Assembly (NCBI GenBank): GCA_964492065.1
Contig: CAZBHH010000004.1
Span: 62,001 to 126,000 of the forward strand
Source: JADKAC01 sp964492065
GTDB taxonomy: Bacteria > Bacteroidota > Bacteroidia > Chitinophagales > BACL12
DNA length: 64,000 nt
Direction: 5' to 3'
Under the pieces are notes generated by a model. That model was not told the DNA's origin and made no database searches. It saw only the letters and a list, made by a program, of their open reading frames with translations. This document shows positions 1 through 8,789 of the stretch, piece by piece. A program made the translations under genes and the position numbers. Within the stretch, counting starts at the first letter, position 1; each line of letters starts with the position of its first letter.

Positions 1-208
1 CTTCGATCTTATCAATTTGTACGGAGATTTTATTCCCGGTAAAGAAATGTTGTTCCATTAAAAAATTGCCCAGTTTATTCGCTTCTTCCTTACTGATTGC
101 CTTGGTATAAAATAATTCGTCGCCGTTGAATTCCAGGCGGGAGCCGTATCCGGTGCAACCCGTAAACAGGAAGAACATAACAACGAATAAGAGGGCATTT
201 TTATGCAT
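1..208 (-). CDS. Putative lipoprotein, truncated by the window edge
   Basis: The frame opens with ATG at 208 on the minus strand and runs off the left edge without a stop, giving 69 residues. The N-terminus is a lipoprotein signal: MHKNALLFVVMFFLFTGC, with a lipobox LFTGC and Cys18 as the likely lipidated residue. The mature part (TGYGSRLEFNGDELFYTKAI...) does not match a family I can name. A Bacteroidota -7 box (TACATTTG, 227-234 on the minus strand) lies 18 nt upstream of the ATG, which supports the start. It is probably an outer-membrane or periplasmic lipoprotein; its function is unknown. Confidence 0.7.
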   Translation of the reverse strand, partial: MHKNALLFVVMFFLFTGCTGYGSRLEFNGDELFYTKAISKEEANKLGNFLMEQHFFTGNKISVQIDKIE

Positions 209-226
209 AGGTCGTTTTTATCTCGA

Positions 227-234
227 CAAATGTA
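227..234 (-). promoter_or_regulatory. -7 promoter box of the edge lipoprotein
   Basis: On the minus strand this reads TACATTTG, an exact match to the Bacteroidota -7 consensus TAnnTTTG, 18 nt before the ATG at 208. No convincing -33 element is visible. Confidence 0.5.
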
Positions 235-256
235 ATCATTCACCAATTGTCAAATC

Positions 257-289
257 AAAAAAAACCATTGGAAATCCCAACGGTTTTTT
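257..289 (-). terminator. Intrinsic terminator after nrdJ
   Basis: The arms AAAACCATTGG and CCAACGGTTTT form an 11-bp stem with one mismatch, flanked by an A-run on the left and a T-run on the right. It lies 20-50 nt beyond the nrdJ stop and gives a U-tract on the minus strand, so it probably ends the nrdJ transcript. The symmetric runs would let it work in both directions. Confidence 0.65.
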
Positions 290-308
290 CATTATGATGG
301 TGATGACA

Positions 309-3300
309 TCAACTACATCCAAGGCTTTCGCCGCAGTTCAGGCATTTATAACACGTTCCGTTGCGAATTGTTGTATGACCACAATTCGGACATGGCGGTG
401 CGTCACCCATCAAACTGTCATTAGAAGTGCTTTGGGCGCTCATTTTGTAGTTTGATTTTTTTTGCGACTCACGGCTAACTTTTTCCGGATTTTTTGTTGC
501 CGACCGCTCGTGTACCGGGAAATCGCCAATGGTTTCGGTAGAGATTTCATGTGTGGTTTTTTCATGTTGCGCCAATTCCTCGGGCGCCACATGCACCAAA
601 TCGGTACGGTCTAAATATTCAAAAGCCAACAGGCGGAAAACGTAATCGACAATAGATGTACTGAACTTAATATTGGGGTGGTCAACCGGGCCGCTCGGTT
701 CAAAGCGGGTGAACGTAAATTTATCGACGAATTCCTCCAGCGGCACTCCGTATTGCAAGCCGATGGAAATTGCTATTGCAAAGCAGTTTACCAGCGAGCG
801 GAAGGCAGCACCTTCCTTGTGCATATCGATGAATATTTCACCCAGTGTGCCGTCGTCGTATTCGCCGGTACGCACGAATAATGTCTGTCCGCCGACTTTT
901 GCCTTTTGGGTAAAACCACTGCGCTTTGCCGGCAGTTTTTTGCGTTCCACCACCCGGGAGAGCTGGCGTTTGAAAATGGTGTCCGTTGAACTGGAAATAA
1001 TAGATTTAGCGGCTTCCAGCACTTCGTCGGCCGTCCAGTTGCGGGCACCGGCATCGCCGTCTTCTGTTTTCTTATCGCTTTTGGTGGATAGCGGTTGGGA
1101 GAGTTTGCTGCCATCGCGATAGAGTGCGTTGGCTTTTAATCCCAATTCCCAACTGAGTTTATAACAATCCTTGATGGCATCCACGCTGGTTTCGTTGGGC
1201 AGATTAATTGTTTTGGAAATGGCACCGGAAATAAACGGCTGAACGGCGGCCATCATGCGGATATGCCCTTGTGCCGAAATAAAGCGCACGCCTGTTTTCC
1301 CGCATTTATTGGCGCAATCGAATACCGGATAGTGCTTTTCCTGGAGTGCCGGCGCTCCTTCAATGGTCATTCTGCCGCAAATAGTATCGTTGGCAATATC
1401 GATTTGCTCCTGAGTGAATCCAAGAGCTTTCAACACGTTAAATCCGGGGTCATTATATTGTTCGGGCTTAAATCCGAGCCGTTGCAATGTGGCTTCGCCA
1501 ATGGTGTAAATGTTAAATGCGAATCCTATTTCAAAGACATATTGTACAATCTTGTCGAGGTGTAAAATTTCAGCATTCGTAAACCCTTTATTGGCAAGGC
1601 TTTCAAAATTGATATAGGGTGCACCTTTCAGCGTGCTGATACCTTTGGCGTAATTAACGATTTCCTTAATGGACTCTTCTTTGTAGCCGAGGTTTTTCAG
1701 CGCTAAGGGAATGGATTGATTGATAATTTTAAAATAACCGCCGCCGGATAATTTTTTAAACTTCACCAGAGAAAAGTCGGGTTCCACACCGGTAGTATCG
1801 CAATCCATTACCAATCCGATGGTTCCCGTAGGGGCGATCACCGTTGTCTGGGCATTGCGGTAACCGAATTCCTCTCCCAGCTTCAAGGCGCCATCCCAGG
1901 CATTGCAAGCGGCTTTGAGCAGGTAATCCGGGCAGAGCTTTTGATCTATACCGATGGGTTTGATTTCCAGGTCTTCATAATTTTCGGCGGCATTGTAGGC
2001 GGCATACCTGTGATTGCGCATCACACGCATCATATCCTTTTTGTTGCGCTCATAGCCCGGGAATGGGCCGAGGGCGCTCGCCATTTCGGCCGATGTTTTA
2101 TAGGCCGTTCCGGTCATAATAGCTGCGATGGCGCCGGCAATCGCCCTTCCCTTGTCGCTGTCATAAGGGATACCCGAGATCATCAGTACAGATCCGAGAT
2201 TGGCAAAACCCAATCCGAGAGTGCGGAATTCGTAACTCAGCTTAGCCACCTCCTTGCTCGGGAATTGGGCCATGAGAACGGAGATTTCCAAAACGATGGT
2301 CCACAGCCTGCAGGTATGTTCCAGTGATGCCACGTCGAATATCAGTTTATCGCTGTCAAAGAATTTTCCCAGGTTGAGAGAGGCCAGGTTGCAGGCGGTA
2401 TTATCTAAAAACATGTATTCGCTGCAGGGGTTGGAGGCGTTAATGCGGCCATCCTGCGGACAAGTATGCCAATCGTTGATTGTGGTATCGAATTGGACAC
2501 CGGGATCAGCACAGCGCCAGGCGGCGTAGGCTATTTTTTCCCATAGGTCATTGGCGCTCACTTCCTTCATTGCCTTGCCGGTGCTACGGGCGATTAACTT
2601 CCAACTGCCATTCTCCTTTAATGCCTTGAAGAAGCTGTTTGGGATGCGCAGCGAGTTATTGGAGTTCTGACCCGAAACCGTGCGATAAGCTTCTCCTTCG
2701 TAATCGTTGGAGTATCCCGCCGCAATTAAGGCAGCTACTTTATCTTCTTCTTTTACTTTCCAGTCGATAAATGCTTCAATTTCCGGGTGATCGAGATCGA
2801 GGCATACCATTTTGGCAGCACGCCGGGTAGTGCCGCCGCTTTTAATTGCTCCGGCGGCAGCATCGCCGATTTTTAAAAACGACATCAGCCCGGAAGAGGT
2901 ACCTCCTCCCGAAAGCTTTTCGGATTCACCCCTGATTTTTGAGTAGTTGGTTCCCACTCCTGAGCCGTATTTGAATATGCGGGCTTCGCGGGTCCATAAG
3001 TCCATGATGCCGCCCGGATTCACCAGGTCGTCCTCGACAGATAATATGAAGCAGGCGTGGGGCTGCGGCCGTTCGTAGGCCGAGGTGGACTTCTTTACTT
3101 CTCCCGTATGCTGGTCGACGTAATAATGTCCTTGCGGTTTTCCCTTAATTCCATAGGAAGTATATAAACCGGTATTGAACCACTGTGGGGAGTTTGGCGC
3201 TGCGTACTGGCCGATTATCATATACGCCATTTCTTCATAAAATATCTGTGCATCCCGTGAAGAGGCGAAATACCCGTTGTCTTCACCCCATTTTCTCCAG

Positions 3301-3593
3301 CAGTCCGCCATGCGGTGCGCTACTTGTTTTATGGAGTTTTCGGATCCCGTACTGCCGTCGGCCTGCGGAACACCTGCCTTGCGGAAATATTTCTGAGCAA
3401 GTATATCGGTGGCAACCTGGCTCCATTGCTTCGGCACCTCCACATTATTCATTTCAAAAACAATATCACCGGTAGTGTTGCGAATTACCGAAGGTCGCAT
3501 TTCGTAATCAAACATATCAAACGGGCTGACACCCTCGCGGGTAAAGTGGCGATTGATTTCCATGCCCCTGTGTTTTGTTTCTTTTTTTGCCAT
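309..3593 (-). CDS. nrdJ: Adenosylcobalamin-dependent (class II) ribonucleoside-diphosphate reductase
   Basis: This 1094-residue protein converts ribonucleotides to deoxyribonucleotides using an adenosylcobalamin-generated thiyl radical, independently of oxygen. The active-site motif NPCSE is at 388-392: Asn388, the thiyl Cys390 and Glu392. Cys181 and Cys401 are the expected redox pair. Other signatures are the APTGTIG loop and the [18 protein letters not shown] stretch typical of class II enzymes. About residues 900-1010 form the TSCPD domain found in long NrdJ forms. The C-terminus (about 1066-1094) has five Cys in CPNCG...CYKCLNCG plus a final GCS, a metal-binding and redox-relay tail. It stands alone as a transcription unit. 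No cobalamin riboswitch is visible upstream, but a strong hairpin lies in the leader. Confidence 0.97.
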   Translation of the reverse strand: MAKKETKHRGMEINRHFTREGVSPFDMFDYEMRPSVIRNTTGDIVFEMNNVEVPKQWSQVATDILAQKYFRKAGVPQADGSTGSENSIKQVAHRMADCWRKWGEDNGYFASSRDAQIFYEEMAYMIIGQYAAPNSPQWFNTGLYTSYGIKGKPQGHYYVDQHTGEVKKSTSAYERPQPHACFILSVEDDLVNPGGIMDLWTREARIFKYGSGVGTNYSKIRGESEKLSGGGTSSGLMSFLKIGDAAAGAIKSGGTTRRAAKMVCLDLDHPEIEAFIDWKVKEEDKVAALIAAGYSNDYEGEAYRTVSGQNSNNSLRIPNSFFKALKENGSWKLIARSTGKAMKEVSANDLWEKIAYAAWRCADPGVQFDTTINDWHTCPQDGRINASNPCSEYMFLDNTACNLASLNLGKFFDSDKLIFDVASLEHTCRLWTIVLEISVLMAQFPSKEVAKLSYEFRTLGLGFANLGSVLMISGIPYDSDKGRAIAGAIAAIMTGTAYKTSAEMASALGPFPGYERNKKDMMRVMRNHRYAAYNAAENYEDLEIKPIGIDQKLCPDYLLKAACNAWDGALKLGEEFGYRNAQTTVIAPTGTIGLVMDCDTTGVEPDFSLVKFKKLSGGGYFKIINQSIPLALKNLGYKEESIKEIVNYAKGISTLKGAPYINFESLANKGFTNAEILHLDKIVQYVFEIGFAFNIYTIGEATLQRLGFKPEQYNDPGFNVLKALGFTQEQIDIANDTICGRMTIEGAPALQEKHYPVFDCANKCGKTGVRFISAQGHIRMMAAVQPFISGAISKTINLPNETSVDAIKDCYKLSWELGLKANALYRDGSKLSQPLSTKSDKKTEDGDAGARNWTADEVLEAAKSIISSSTDTIFKRQLSRVVERKKLPAKRSGFTQKAKVGGQTLFVRTGEYDDGTLGEIFIDMHKEGAAFRSLVNCFAIAISIGLQYGVPLEEFVDKFTFTRFEPSGPVDHPNIKFSTSIVDYVFRLLAFEYLDRTDLVHVAPEELAQHEKTTHEISTETIGDFPVHERSATKNPEKVSRESQKKSNYKMSAQSTSNDSLMGDAPPCPNCGHTTIRNGTCYKCLNCGESLGCS

Positions 3594-3653
3594 ATCGCTT
3601 TAATGATATTTAATGAATTATGGTTTCTTATTTGTGTAACGCTTAAAAAAGAT

Positions 3654-3682
3654 AAAACCTTTCGGTTTCCCCGAAAGGTTTT
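3654..3682 (-). terminator. Perfect 12-bp hairpin in the nrdJ leader
   Basis: AAAACCTTTCGG (3654-3665) pairs exactly with CCGAAAGGTTTT (3671-3682) around a 5-nt loop. Both strands have a T-run after the stem, so it looks like a bidirectional intrinsic terminator. It sits 61 nt before the nrdJ ATG with no gene ending nearby. It may therefore be an attenuator in the nrdJ leader or may end a short unannotated transcript. Confidence 0.55.
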
Positions 3683-3901
3683 TCGAAAATACTTCATTGC
3701 GCTGTATTCAAACAAGTATCATTTTTACACAGCCCTGTTTATAAAGAGATAAATGCATTGCAGGCTTAATTTTAATTGGTACACATATAAATAATTTTTA
3801 TTTGATAACAAAATTACCACCAGTTTTTTTGTGGAAATAAAGAGAAGAATTGGGGAAAATTTGACGACTAAAAATTTGGAGTTTGCGGATATGGCAATTA
3901 A

Positions 3902-3935
3902 GGTGCAACCCGGGATATTGAGACCTGGATGCACC
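3902..3935. repeat. Imperfect inverted repeat
   Basis: The arms GGTGCAACCCGG and CCTGGATGCACC are complementary at 10 of 12 positions around a 10-nt loop. There is no T-run, so it is not an obvious terminator. It could be an operator, an RNA structure or chance. Confidence 0.35.
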
Positions 3936-4120
3936 TGGCAGTTTTACAAGGAGAACAGGCAATAGGACAGCCTTTGTGCCTTGTATTGAACGGGCGGACC
4001 GCTGTATTTTCAGGCCTTTACAGCCGGGATGGCTTTAATATGCCGGCAAATCGGGATTTATATGTTTTACTCCGGCGTAAAACTTCCTGCAGATTAATAG
4101 CAATAGAAGATTTATTAGCT

Positions 4121-4128
4121 TATTTTTG
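4121..4128 (+). promoter_or_regulatory. -7 promoter box of the GGGP synthase gene
   Basis: TATTTTTG matches TAnnTTTG exactly and ends 15 nt before the ATG at 4144. It overlaps the upstream TTG that would give a longer protein, which argues for ATG 4144 as the start. Confidence 0.5.
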
Positions 4129-4143
4129 CTAATAAGTATTTAT

Positions 4144-4905
4144 ATGCGCACGACAATTGCCCAACAACTAAAAAACAACTGCAATCAGGGTCGCAGGCAA
4201 TTTGCCGTACTGATTGATCCGGATGAGATAAACAATGCGGTGTTATCCAATGTTGTCACATCGGCAAAGGAAAGCGGCGTTGATTATTTTTTTATTGGCG
4301 GCAGCCTGGTTGTCAGCGGGCGATTGGAGAGCACCATTCAATACATAAAAAAGCATTCCGACATTCCGGTAATCATTTTTCCCGGGAGCATTCAGCAAGT
4401 AAATCCCAATGCCGATGCGCTGTTTTTTCTCAGTTTAATCAGCGGCCGCAATCCCGAATTGCTGATAGGCAACCACGTGCTTGCGGCGCCGTATATTAAA
4501 AAATCGGGGATGGAAGCCATTCCGACGGGATATATGCTGGTGGACGGCGGCGCTCCGACTACCGTCAGTTACATATCGAATACAATCCCGATACCGCACG
4601 ATAAAAACAATATTGCAGTATGTACGGCCATGGCCGGTGAATTGCTCGGCTTACAACTCATATTTATGGATGCCGGCAGCGGTGCCAGGAATCATATCTC
4701 CGCTTCCATGATCAGCGATGTGCGAAAAAATATTGCACTGCCTATCATCGTTGGCGGCGGTATCCGGACTCCGGAAGCCGCCTACGAATTGAGCAATGCC
4801 GGTGCGGATATCATCGTGGTGGGCAATGCAATTGAAAAAGATTTACAACTCATCCGCGAAATTTCGTTTGCCATACATTCGGTTTCAGTTTCCAATGCCC
4901 GTTAA
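4144..4905 (+). CDS. Geranylgeranylglyceryl phosphate synthase family protein (GGGPS/PcrB)
   Basis: This 253-residue TIM-barrel prenyltransferase joins a polyprenyl diphosphate to sn-glycerol-1-phosphate, making the ether bond known from archaeal lipids. Visible family motifs: LIDPDE (23-28), the FPGS loop near 80, GYMLVDGG (about 128-135), MDAGSGA (about 174-180), and the phosphate-binding VGGGIRTPE (about 202-210) and VGNAIEKD (about 228-235). Bacteroidota members belong to the group II GGGPS clade, some of which have been shown to make GGGP; the chain length used here cannot be read from sequence. The ATG at 4144 is chosen over an upstream TTG because the -7 box overlaps the latter. It may be co-transcribed with rsgA, although rsgA has its own -7 box. 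Confidence 0.88.
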   Translation: MRTTIAQQLKNNCNQGRRQFAVLIDPDEINNAVLSNVVTSAKESGVDYFFIGGSLVVSGRLESTIQYIKKHSDIPVIIFPGSIQQVNPNADALFFLSLISGRNPELLIGNHVLAAPYIKKSGMEAIPTGYMLVDGGAPTTVSYISNTIPIPHDKNNIAVCTAMAGELLGLQLIFMDAGSGARNHISASMISDVRKNIALPIIVGGGIRTPEAAYELSNAGADIIVVGNAIEKDLQLIREISFAIHSVSVSNAR

Positions 4906-4942
4906 TCCGCATTGGTCAATTCCGGGTTCCTAACCTGCTGAC

Positions 4943-4950
4943 TACTTTTG
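4943..4950 (+). promoter_or_regulatory. -7 promoter box of rsgA
   Basis: TACTTTTG matches TAnnTTTG exactly and ends 4 nt before the rsgA ATG. Transcription would begin at or next to the start codon, giving a leaderless or nearly leaderless mRNA. Confidence 0.55.
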
Positions 4951-4954
4951 CATC

Positions 4955-5881
4955 ATGCTCGCAGGCAGAATTATACAATCCACTGGTAGCTGGTACGAGG
5001 TAATATTGGAAAACGGCTCCGTACTCCGATGCCGTTTAAAGGGTAAATTCAGATTGCGGGAATCGAAATTTACCAACCCGGTTGCCGTCGGTGATGCAGT
5101 GATAATCGGCAGGGATGAAGACGGTTCAAACAATATCATGGAAATTCTGCCCCGGAAAAATTATATCATCCGGGAGGCAACACATAAAACGGATCACAAA
5201 CACATTATCGCTTCCAATATTGATCAGGTTCTGGTAGTCGCCACTTTAAAATTGCCACGCACTTCCACCGGATTTATCGACAGGTTACTGCTCACTGCAG
5301 AGGTGTATGGAATAACGGCATTGGTCGTTTTTAATAAATGCGATTTATATAATGCAAAGGACAGGGATCTGCTCGCTGAATTGGAATACACTTACCGGCA
5401 AGCCGGTTACAGCGTATTGCACACTTCCGTACCCGGCAATACAAATATTCAACAGTTAACAGAGGTATTGACAGATAAGACGACGTTAATTGCAGGGCAT
5501 TCGGGAGTCGGGAAATCATCGCTGATCAACGCCGTGGAGCCGTCGTTGCAATTGCGGGTGGATGCCATTTCAAAAGCGCATGGCAAGGGGACACATACCA
5601 CTACGTTTGCACGCATGATGCCGCTGTCAACCGGTGGATTTATTATTGATACACCGGGGATAAAGGAGTTTGGCACAGTCGATATGGAACCCGGTGAAAT
5701 CAGCCATTATTTTCGCGAGTTCAGAAAGTATTTGCCGGAATGCCGTTTTAATAATTGTGTGCATTACAACGAGGAAGGCTGCGCTGTAAAACAGGCATTG
5801 GAAAACCTGGAAATAGCACCTTCAAGATATATTAATTACCTTTCTGTATATGAAGAGGTGAAATCAAAAAAGAAATGGTGA
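4955..5881 (+). CDS. rsgA: Ribosome small subunit-dependent GTPase A
   Basis: RsgA is a circularly permuted GTPase that checks late 30S ribosomal subunit maturation. The 308 residues follow the family order: an N-terminal OB-fold (about 1-70), then G4 NKCD (127-130), G1/P-loop GHSGVGKS (181-188) and G3 DTPG (232-235), which is the permuted G4-G1-G3 order. The C-terminal zinc finger is Cys263, Cys268, His270 and Cys276. The stop is separated from the dtd ATG by a single base, so the two are surely co-transcribed. Confidence 0.96.
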   Translation: MLAGRIIQSTGSWYEVILENGSVLRCRLKGKFRLRESKFTNPVAVGDAVIIGRDEDGSNNIMEILPRKNYIIREATHKTDHKHIIASNIDQVLVVATLKLPRTSTGFIDRLLLTAEVYGITALVVFNKCDLYNAKDRDLLAELEYTYRQAGYSVLHTSVPGNTNIQQLTEVLTDKTTLIAGHSGVGKSSLINAVEPSLQLRVDAISKAHGKGTHTTTFARMMPLSTGGFIIDTPGIKEFGTVDMEPGEISHYFREFRKYLPECRFNNCVHYNEEGCAVKQALENLEIAPSRYINYLSVYEEVKSKKKW

Positions 5882-5882
5882 T

Positions 5883-6335
5883 ATGCGGGTAGTAATTCAA
5901 AGAGTAGCTCATGCACGGGTGGCGATAGAAAATGCAAATGATGTGAGTATCGGCAAGGGTCTGCTCGTATTCCTGGGTATAGAGGAAAATGATAATGCGG
6001 AAGACATAGAATGGCTGTCGAAAAAAATTATCAATCTGCGCATATTCCCGGATGCGAATGACCTGATGAATCTATGCGTACAGGACGTGCAGGGCGATGT
6101 GTTAATCGTCAGTCAGTTCACATTATACGCATCCACCAAAAAGGGGAATCGCCCATCGTTTATCCGCTCGGCAAAACCGTCCATTGCCATTCCGCTGTAT
6201 GAAAAATTTATTGCTGCAACTGAAATGTTATTGCAAAAGAAAATTTACACCGGCGAGTTTGGCGCCATGATGCAGGTATCGCTGTTGAACTCGGGTCCGG
6301 TAACGATTATTATTGATACAAAAAACAGGGAGTGA
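5883..6335 (+). CDS. dtd: D-aminoacyl-tRNA deacylase
   Basis: DTD frees tRNA from wrongly attached D-amino acids and glycine, protecting translation. The 150-residue length is typical. The two active-site motifs are present: SQFTLYA near residue 78 and NSGPVTI near residue 137, the latter carrying the cross-subunit Gly-cisPro pair. It lies 1 nt after rsgA, and its stop overlaps the next gene's GTG start (GTGA), so it belongs to a translationally coupled operon. Confidence 0.96.
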   Translation: MRVVIQRVAHARVAIENANDVSIGKGLLVFLGIEENDNAEDIEWLSKKIINLRIFPDANDLMNLCVQDVQGDVLIVSQFTLYASTKKGNRPSFIRSAKPSIAIPLYEKFIAATEMLLQKKIYTGEFGAMMQVSLLNSGPVTIIIDTKNRE

Positions 6336-6955
6336 AAAAATTTTTTACAAAGTTTGGAGAAATCATCCTGGTATGCCTGACGGCTGCAGTTGTGTTTATA
6401 AAACCGATGTTTGGCGCCGGCGGCGACAGGCTCAGTATATTGTTATTCGGAACGCTGGCATTTTTTTATCTCGCTTCGGGGGTGCTCACCTTCTTGGATA
6501 AAAAGAGAATTGCCCGCAATATGCGGTTGATTTACCTTATCGGGTTATGGGGTGTTTCGGTAATTGTAATCGGCATCATGTGCAGGATCATTTTGTTGCA
6601 GGGCGATAAGGCATTGCTCACGGTGGCATTGTTTTCATTGTTGGGTATGGGAGGCATCGCATGGTTTAACTACAACAGTATAGAAGATGCCTCCGGCAGA
6701 AAAACATTTGCATGGCAGATGCAGCCGCTGGTAATTCGCAGCATACTGGCATTAATAATCGGTGCGGGTTTTTTATTCACCGACAGCTATACCATCTACC
6801 GCAGTTTCGGCACCTACCGAAATAAGGAAGATTACGTAAATGCCATAGTAGATGCCTATAACCATCCGCAAGACACAGCCAGAGTGAATGCATTCAAACG
6901 CATGGATTCAGTTATGCGCAACACACCAAAACCGAAACCGGAATCCGGCAAATAA
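6332..6955 (+). CDS. Predicted multi-pass membrane protein, unknown function
   Basis: This 207-residue protein starts at a GTG that overlaps the dtd stop (GTGA), which fixes the start. Five hydrophobic segments are visible at roughly residues 8-27, 33-54, 62-87, 91-110 and 125-147, followed by a hydrophilic tail of about 55 residues containing a short helix (NKEDYVNAIVDAYNHPQD). No catalytic motif is evident and I do not recognise the family. Its place between dtd and a MazG-like gene suggests co-expression, not a shared pathway. Confidence 0.75.
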   Translation: MKKFFTKFGEIILVCLTAAVVFIKPMFGAGGDRLSILLFGTLAFFYLASGVLTFLDKKRIARNMRLIYLIGLWGVSVIVIGIMCRIILLQGDKALLTVALFSLLGMGGIAWFNYNSIEDASGRKTFAWQMQPLVIRSILALIIGAGFLFTDSYTIYRSFGTYRNKEDYVNAIVDAYNHPQDTARVNAFKRMDSVMRNTPKPKPESGK

Positions 6956-6968
6956 AATAAACAGACTT

Positions 6969-7301
6969 ATGACAATTCGGGAAGCACAACAACGCATTGA
7001 CGAGTGGATACAGACAACGGGTGTCCGCTATTTTAATGAACTGACAAATATGGCCATACTTACCGAAGAAGTGGGCGAAGTAGCCAGGATAATTGCCCGG
7101 AAATACGGCGAACAATCGTTTAAGCCATCTGAATCAAATAACAAGTTGGACGACGAGCTGGCGGATGTTTTATTTGTATTGATTTGCATTGCCAATCAAA
7201 CCGGAGTAGATCTGGCGGAAGCGCTGGAAAAAAACCTGCAGAAGAAAACCAGCCGCGACACCGACAGGCACCGCAACAACGAAAAACTCAAACCCCGTTA
7301 A
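6969..7301 (+). CDS. MazG-like nucleotide pyrophosphohydrolase
   Basis: This 110-residue all-alpha pyrophosphohydrolase probably hydrolyses (d)NTPs to monophosphates. The metal-binding signatures are EEVGE (about 39-43) and DELADVLF (about 66-73), the EExxE...ExxD arrangement of the MazG/dCTPase superfamily. The end is basic and rich in Asp, Asn and His (RDTDRHRNN), as in short single-domain members. ATG 6969 is preferred to a longer in-frame start at 6888, which would read well into the preceding gene. It follows the membrane protein gene by 13 nt. Confidence 0.85.
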   Translation: MTIREAQQRIDEWIQTTGVRYFNELTNMAILTEEVGEVARIIARKYGEQSFKPSESNNKLDDELADVLFVLICIANQTGVDLAEALEKNLQKKTSRDTDRHRNNEKLKPR

Positions 7302-7382
7302 CCTACCGGTGGGCGGTGTTGCAGGTGATAAATCGACAAATAGTACAAATACAATCCCGGCATACAACAATACAAACTGACT

Positions 7383-7390
7383 TACTTTTG
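7383..7390 (+). promoter_or_regulatory. -7 promoter box of the MFS gene
   Basis: TACTTTTG matches TAnnTTTG exactly and ends 5 nt before the TTG start at 7396, supporting that non-ATG start and a leaderless-type message. Confidence 0.5.
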
Positions 7391-7395
7391 CAACC

Positions 7396-8631
7396 TTGAA
7401 ACGCAGGGAACAATTTCAGCCGTTGTACAATATCGAATTCCGGTATTTTCTTTCCATGCGCAGCGTGGTGACAATGGCATTCATGATACAGGCAGTTGTC
7501 CTCGGCTGGGAGATTTACAGCATCACCAGGAATCCGTTATCGTTGGGGTTAATCGGTTTAGCCGAAGCGATACCCGCCATCAGCATTGCACTCTACGCCG
7601 GTCATCTCGCGGATATCGGCAATAAGCGCAATATTTTAATATTTGCCATTGCCGCCATGTTTGTCTCTTCATTCGGACTACTCATCACAACATCCGACTG
7701 GATGCGCCAGTACAACACGGATGAGGTAACGGTTAACCTGATGTATTTTTTCATTTTCATCACCGGCCTCGCTCGCGGTTTTTATTCGCCGACGGGTACG
7801 GCATTTATTTCCCAGATTGTAGAGAGGAAAATCCTCTCGCGGGCGGCAACCCTGAACAGCACTTTCTGGCAAATGGCATCCATAATTGGTCCCGCAGCCG
7901 GTGGTTTTTTGTATGCGTGGTTTTCGGTGAGCGGCGCATTGATTGCTGTACTCATACTGCAATTGGGCGGGTTGTATTTCATGGTGCACATCAGCTCAAA
8001 ACCGATAATTCAACGCAATAACAAAGAGCCCATTTTTACCCGGCTGAAAGAAGGATTGCGATTTGTGTATCACAATAAAGTGATGCTGCATGCCCTGTCG
8101 CTGGATATGTTCTCCGTTTTATTTGGAGGCGCTGTGGCGTTGCTGCCCGTTTTTGCGGATGAAATATTACATGTAGGCCCCCAAGGGCTCGGCATGCTAA
8201 GAGCGGCGCCTTCTGTCGGTGCGGCAATTACCATGGCATGGCTGCCTTTCTCCAATATCCCGTCGAAGGCGGGAACTACCCTGTTGTGGGCAGTGGCTGG
8301 CTTCGGCTCTACGATTATTTTATTCGGTCTGTCAACCAATTTTTACCTGTCGTTAATCCTGTTGTTTTTAAATGGCGCCTTTGACAGCGTCAGCGTAATA
8401 ATTCGGGCCAATATTGTCCAATTGCTTACCCCCGACGAGATGCGTGGCCGAGTGAGCGCCGTAAATACCATGTTTATCGGTTCCAGCAATGAACTGGGTG
8501 CGTTTGAAAGTGGACTCGCTGCCAGGATTTTGGGTACAGTGTCCAGTGTAGTCTTCGGCGGAACCATTACGCTGCTTATCGTTGCCATTACCTCCATGAA
8601 AGGAAAAACGCTGAAAACATTTCGCTATTGA
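7396..8631 (+). CDS. MFS transporter (MFS_3/EntS-like exporter)
   Basis: The 411-residue protein has about 12 hydrophobic helices and the major facilitator layout. It includes loop motifs such as GHLADIGNKRN (about 60-71) after helix 2, similar to the MFS motif A, and a near-repeat in the C-terminal half. It most resembles the MFS_3 group of exporters and enterobactin EntS-like proteins; the substrate is unknown. The start is a TTG placed directly after a -7 box; no ATG sits between the box and the first helix. It is followed by the convergent comB gene. Confidence 0.85.
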   Translation: MKRREQFQPLYNIEFRYFLSMRSVVTMAFMIQAVVLGWEIYSITRNPLSLGLIGLAEAIPAISIALYAGHLADIGNKRNILIFAIAAMFVSSFGLLITTSDWMRQYNTDEVTVNLMYFFIFITGLARGFYSPTGTAFISQIVERKILSRAATLNSTFWQMASIIGPAAGGFLYAWFSVSGALIAVLILQLGGLYFMVHISSKPIIQRNNKEPIFTRLKEGLRFVYHNKVMLHALSLDMFSVLFGGAVALLPVFADEILHVGPQGLGMLRAAPSVGAAITMAWLPFSNIPSKAGTTLLWAVAGFGSTIILFGLSTNFYLSLILLFLNGAFDSVSVIIRANIVQLLTPDEMRGRVSAVNTMFIGSSNELGAFESGLAARILGTVSSVVFGGTITLLIVAITSMKGKTLKTFRY

Positions 8632-8789
8632 TGCCGGCGATTGATTTTCTGATCGCATTGTAATAACAGGTGTAATGCAAAGCGTCTTGTGCAATGCGAA
8701 AGTCCAATACACGGCAATTTTAACGGGCGAGCCTATGCGGTTTCAGGTGTAATCATAAGGGGCATTAAGTAAAACCGATGGGCAATGGA

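Larger units (their letters stand above)
3594..4143. other. Intergenic region between nrdJ and the GGGP synthase gene
   Basis: These 550 bases hold divergent control signals. From left to right: a perfect 12-bp hairpin (3654-3682) in the nrdJ leader, AT-rich sequence, an imperfect inverted repeat with 12-nt arms (3902-3913 and 3924-3935), and a -7 box (4121-4128) for the downstream gene. Open frames here (for example 3929-4132) show no domain or lipoprotein signal and overlap the promoter, so I do not call them genes. Confidence 0.6.

Noticed and set aside
3594..3900. Cobalamin riboswitch upstream of nrdJ
   Set aside because: I looked for a B12-box-like element in the minus-strand leader and saw none; only a simple hairpin is there.
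3929..4132. 67-residue open frame on the plus strand before the GGGP synthase gene
   Set aside because: No domain or signal, it overlaps the -7 box, and it starts inside an inverted repeat.
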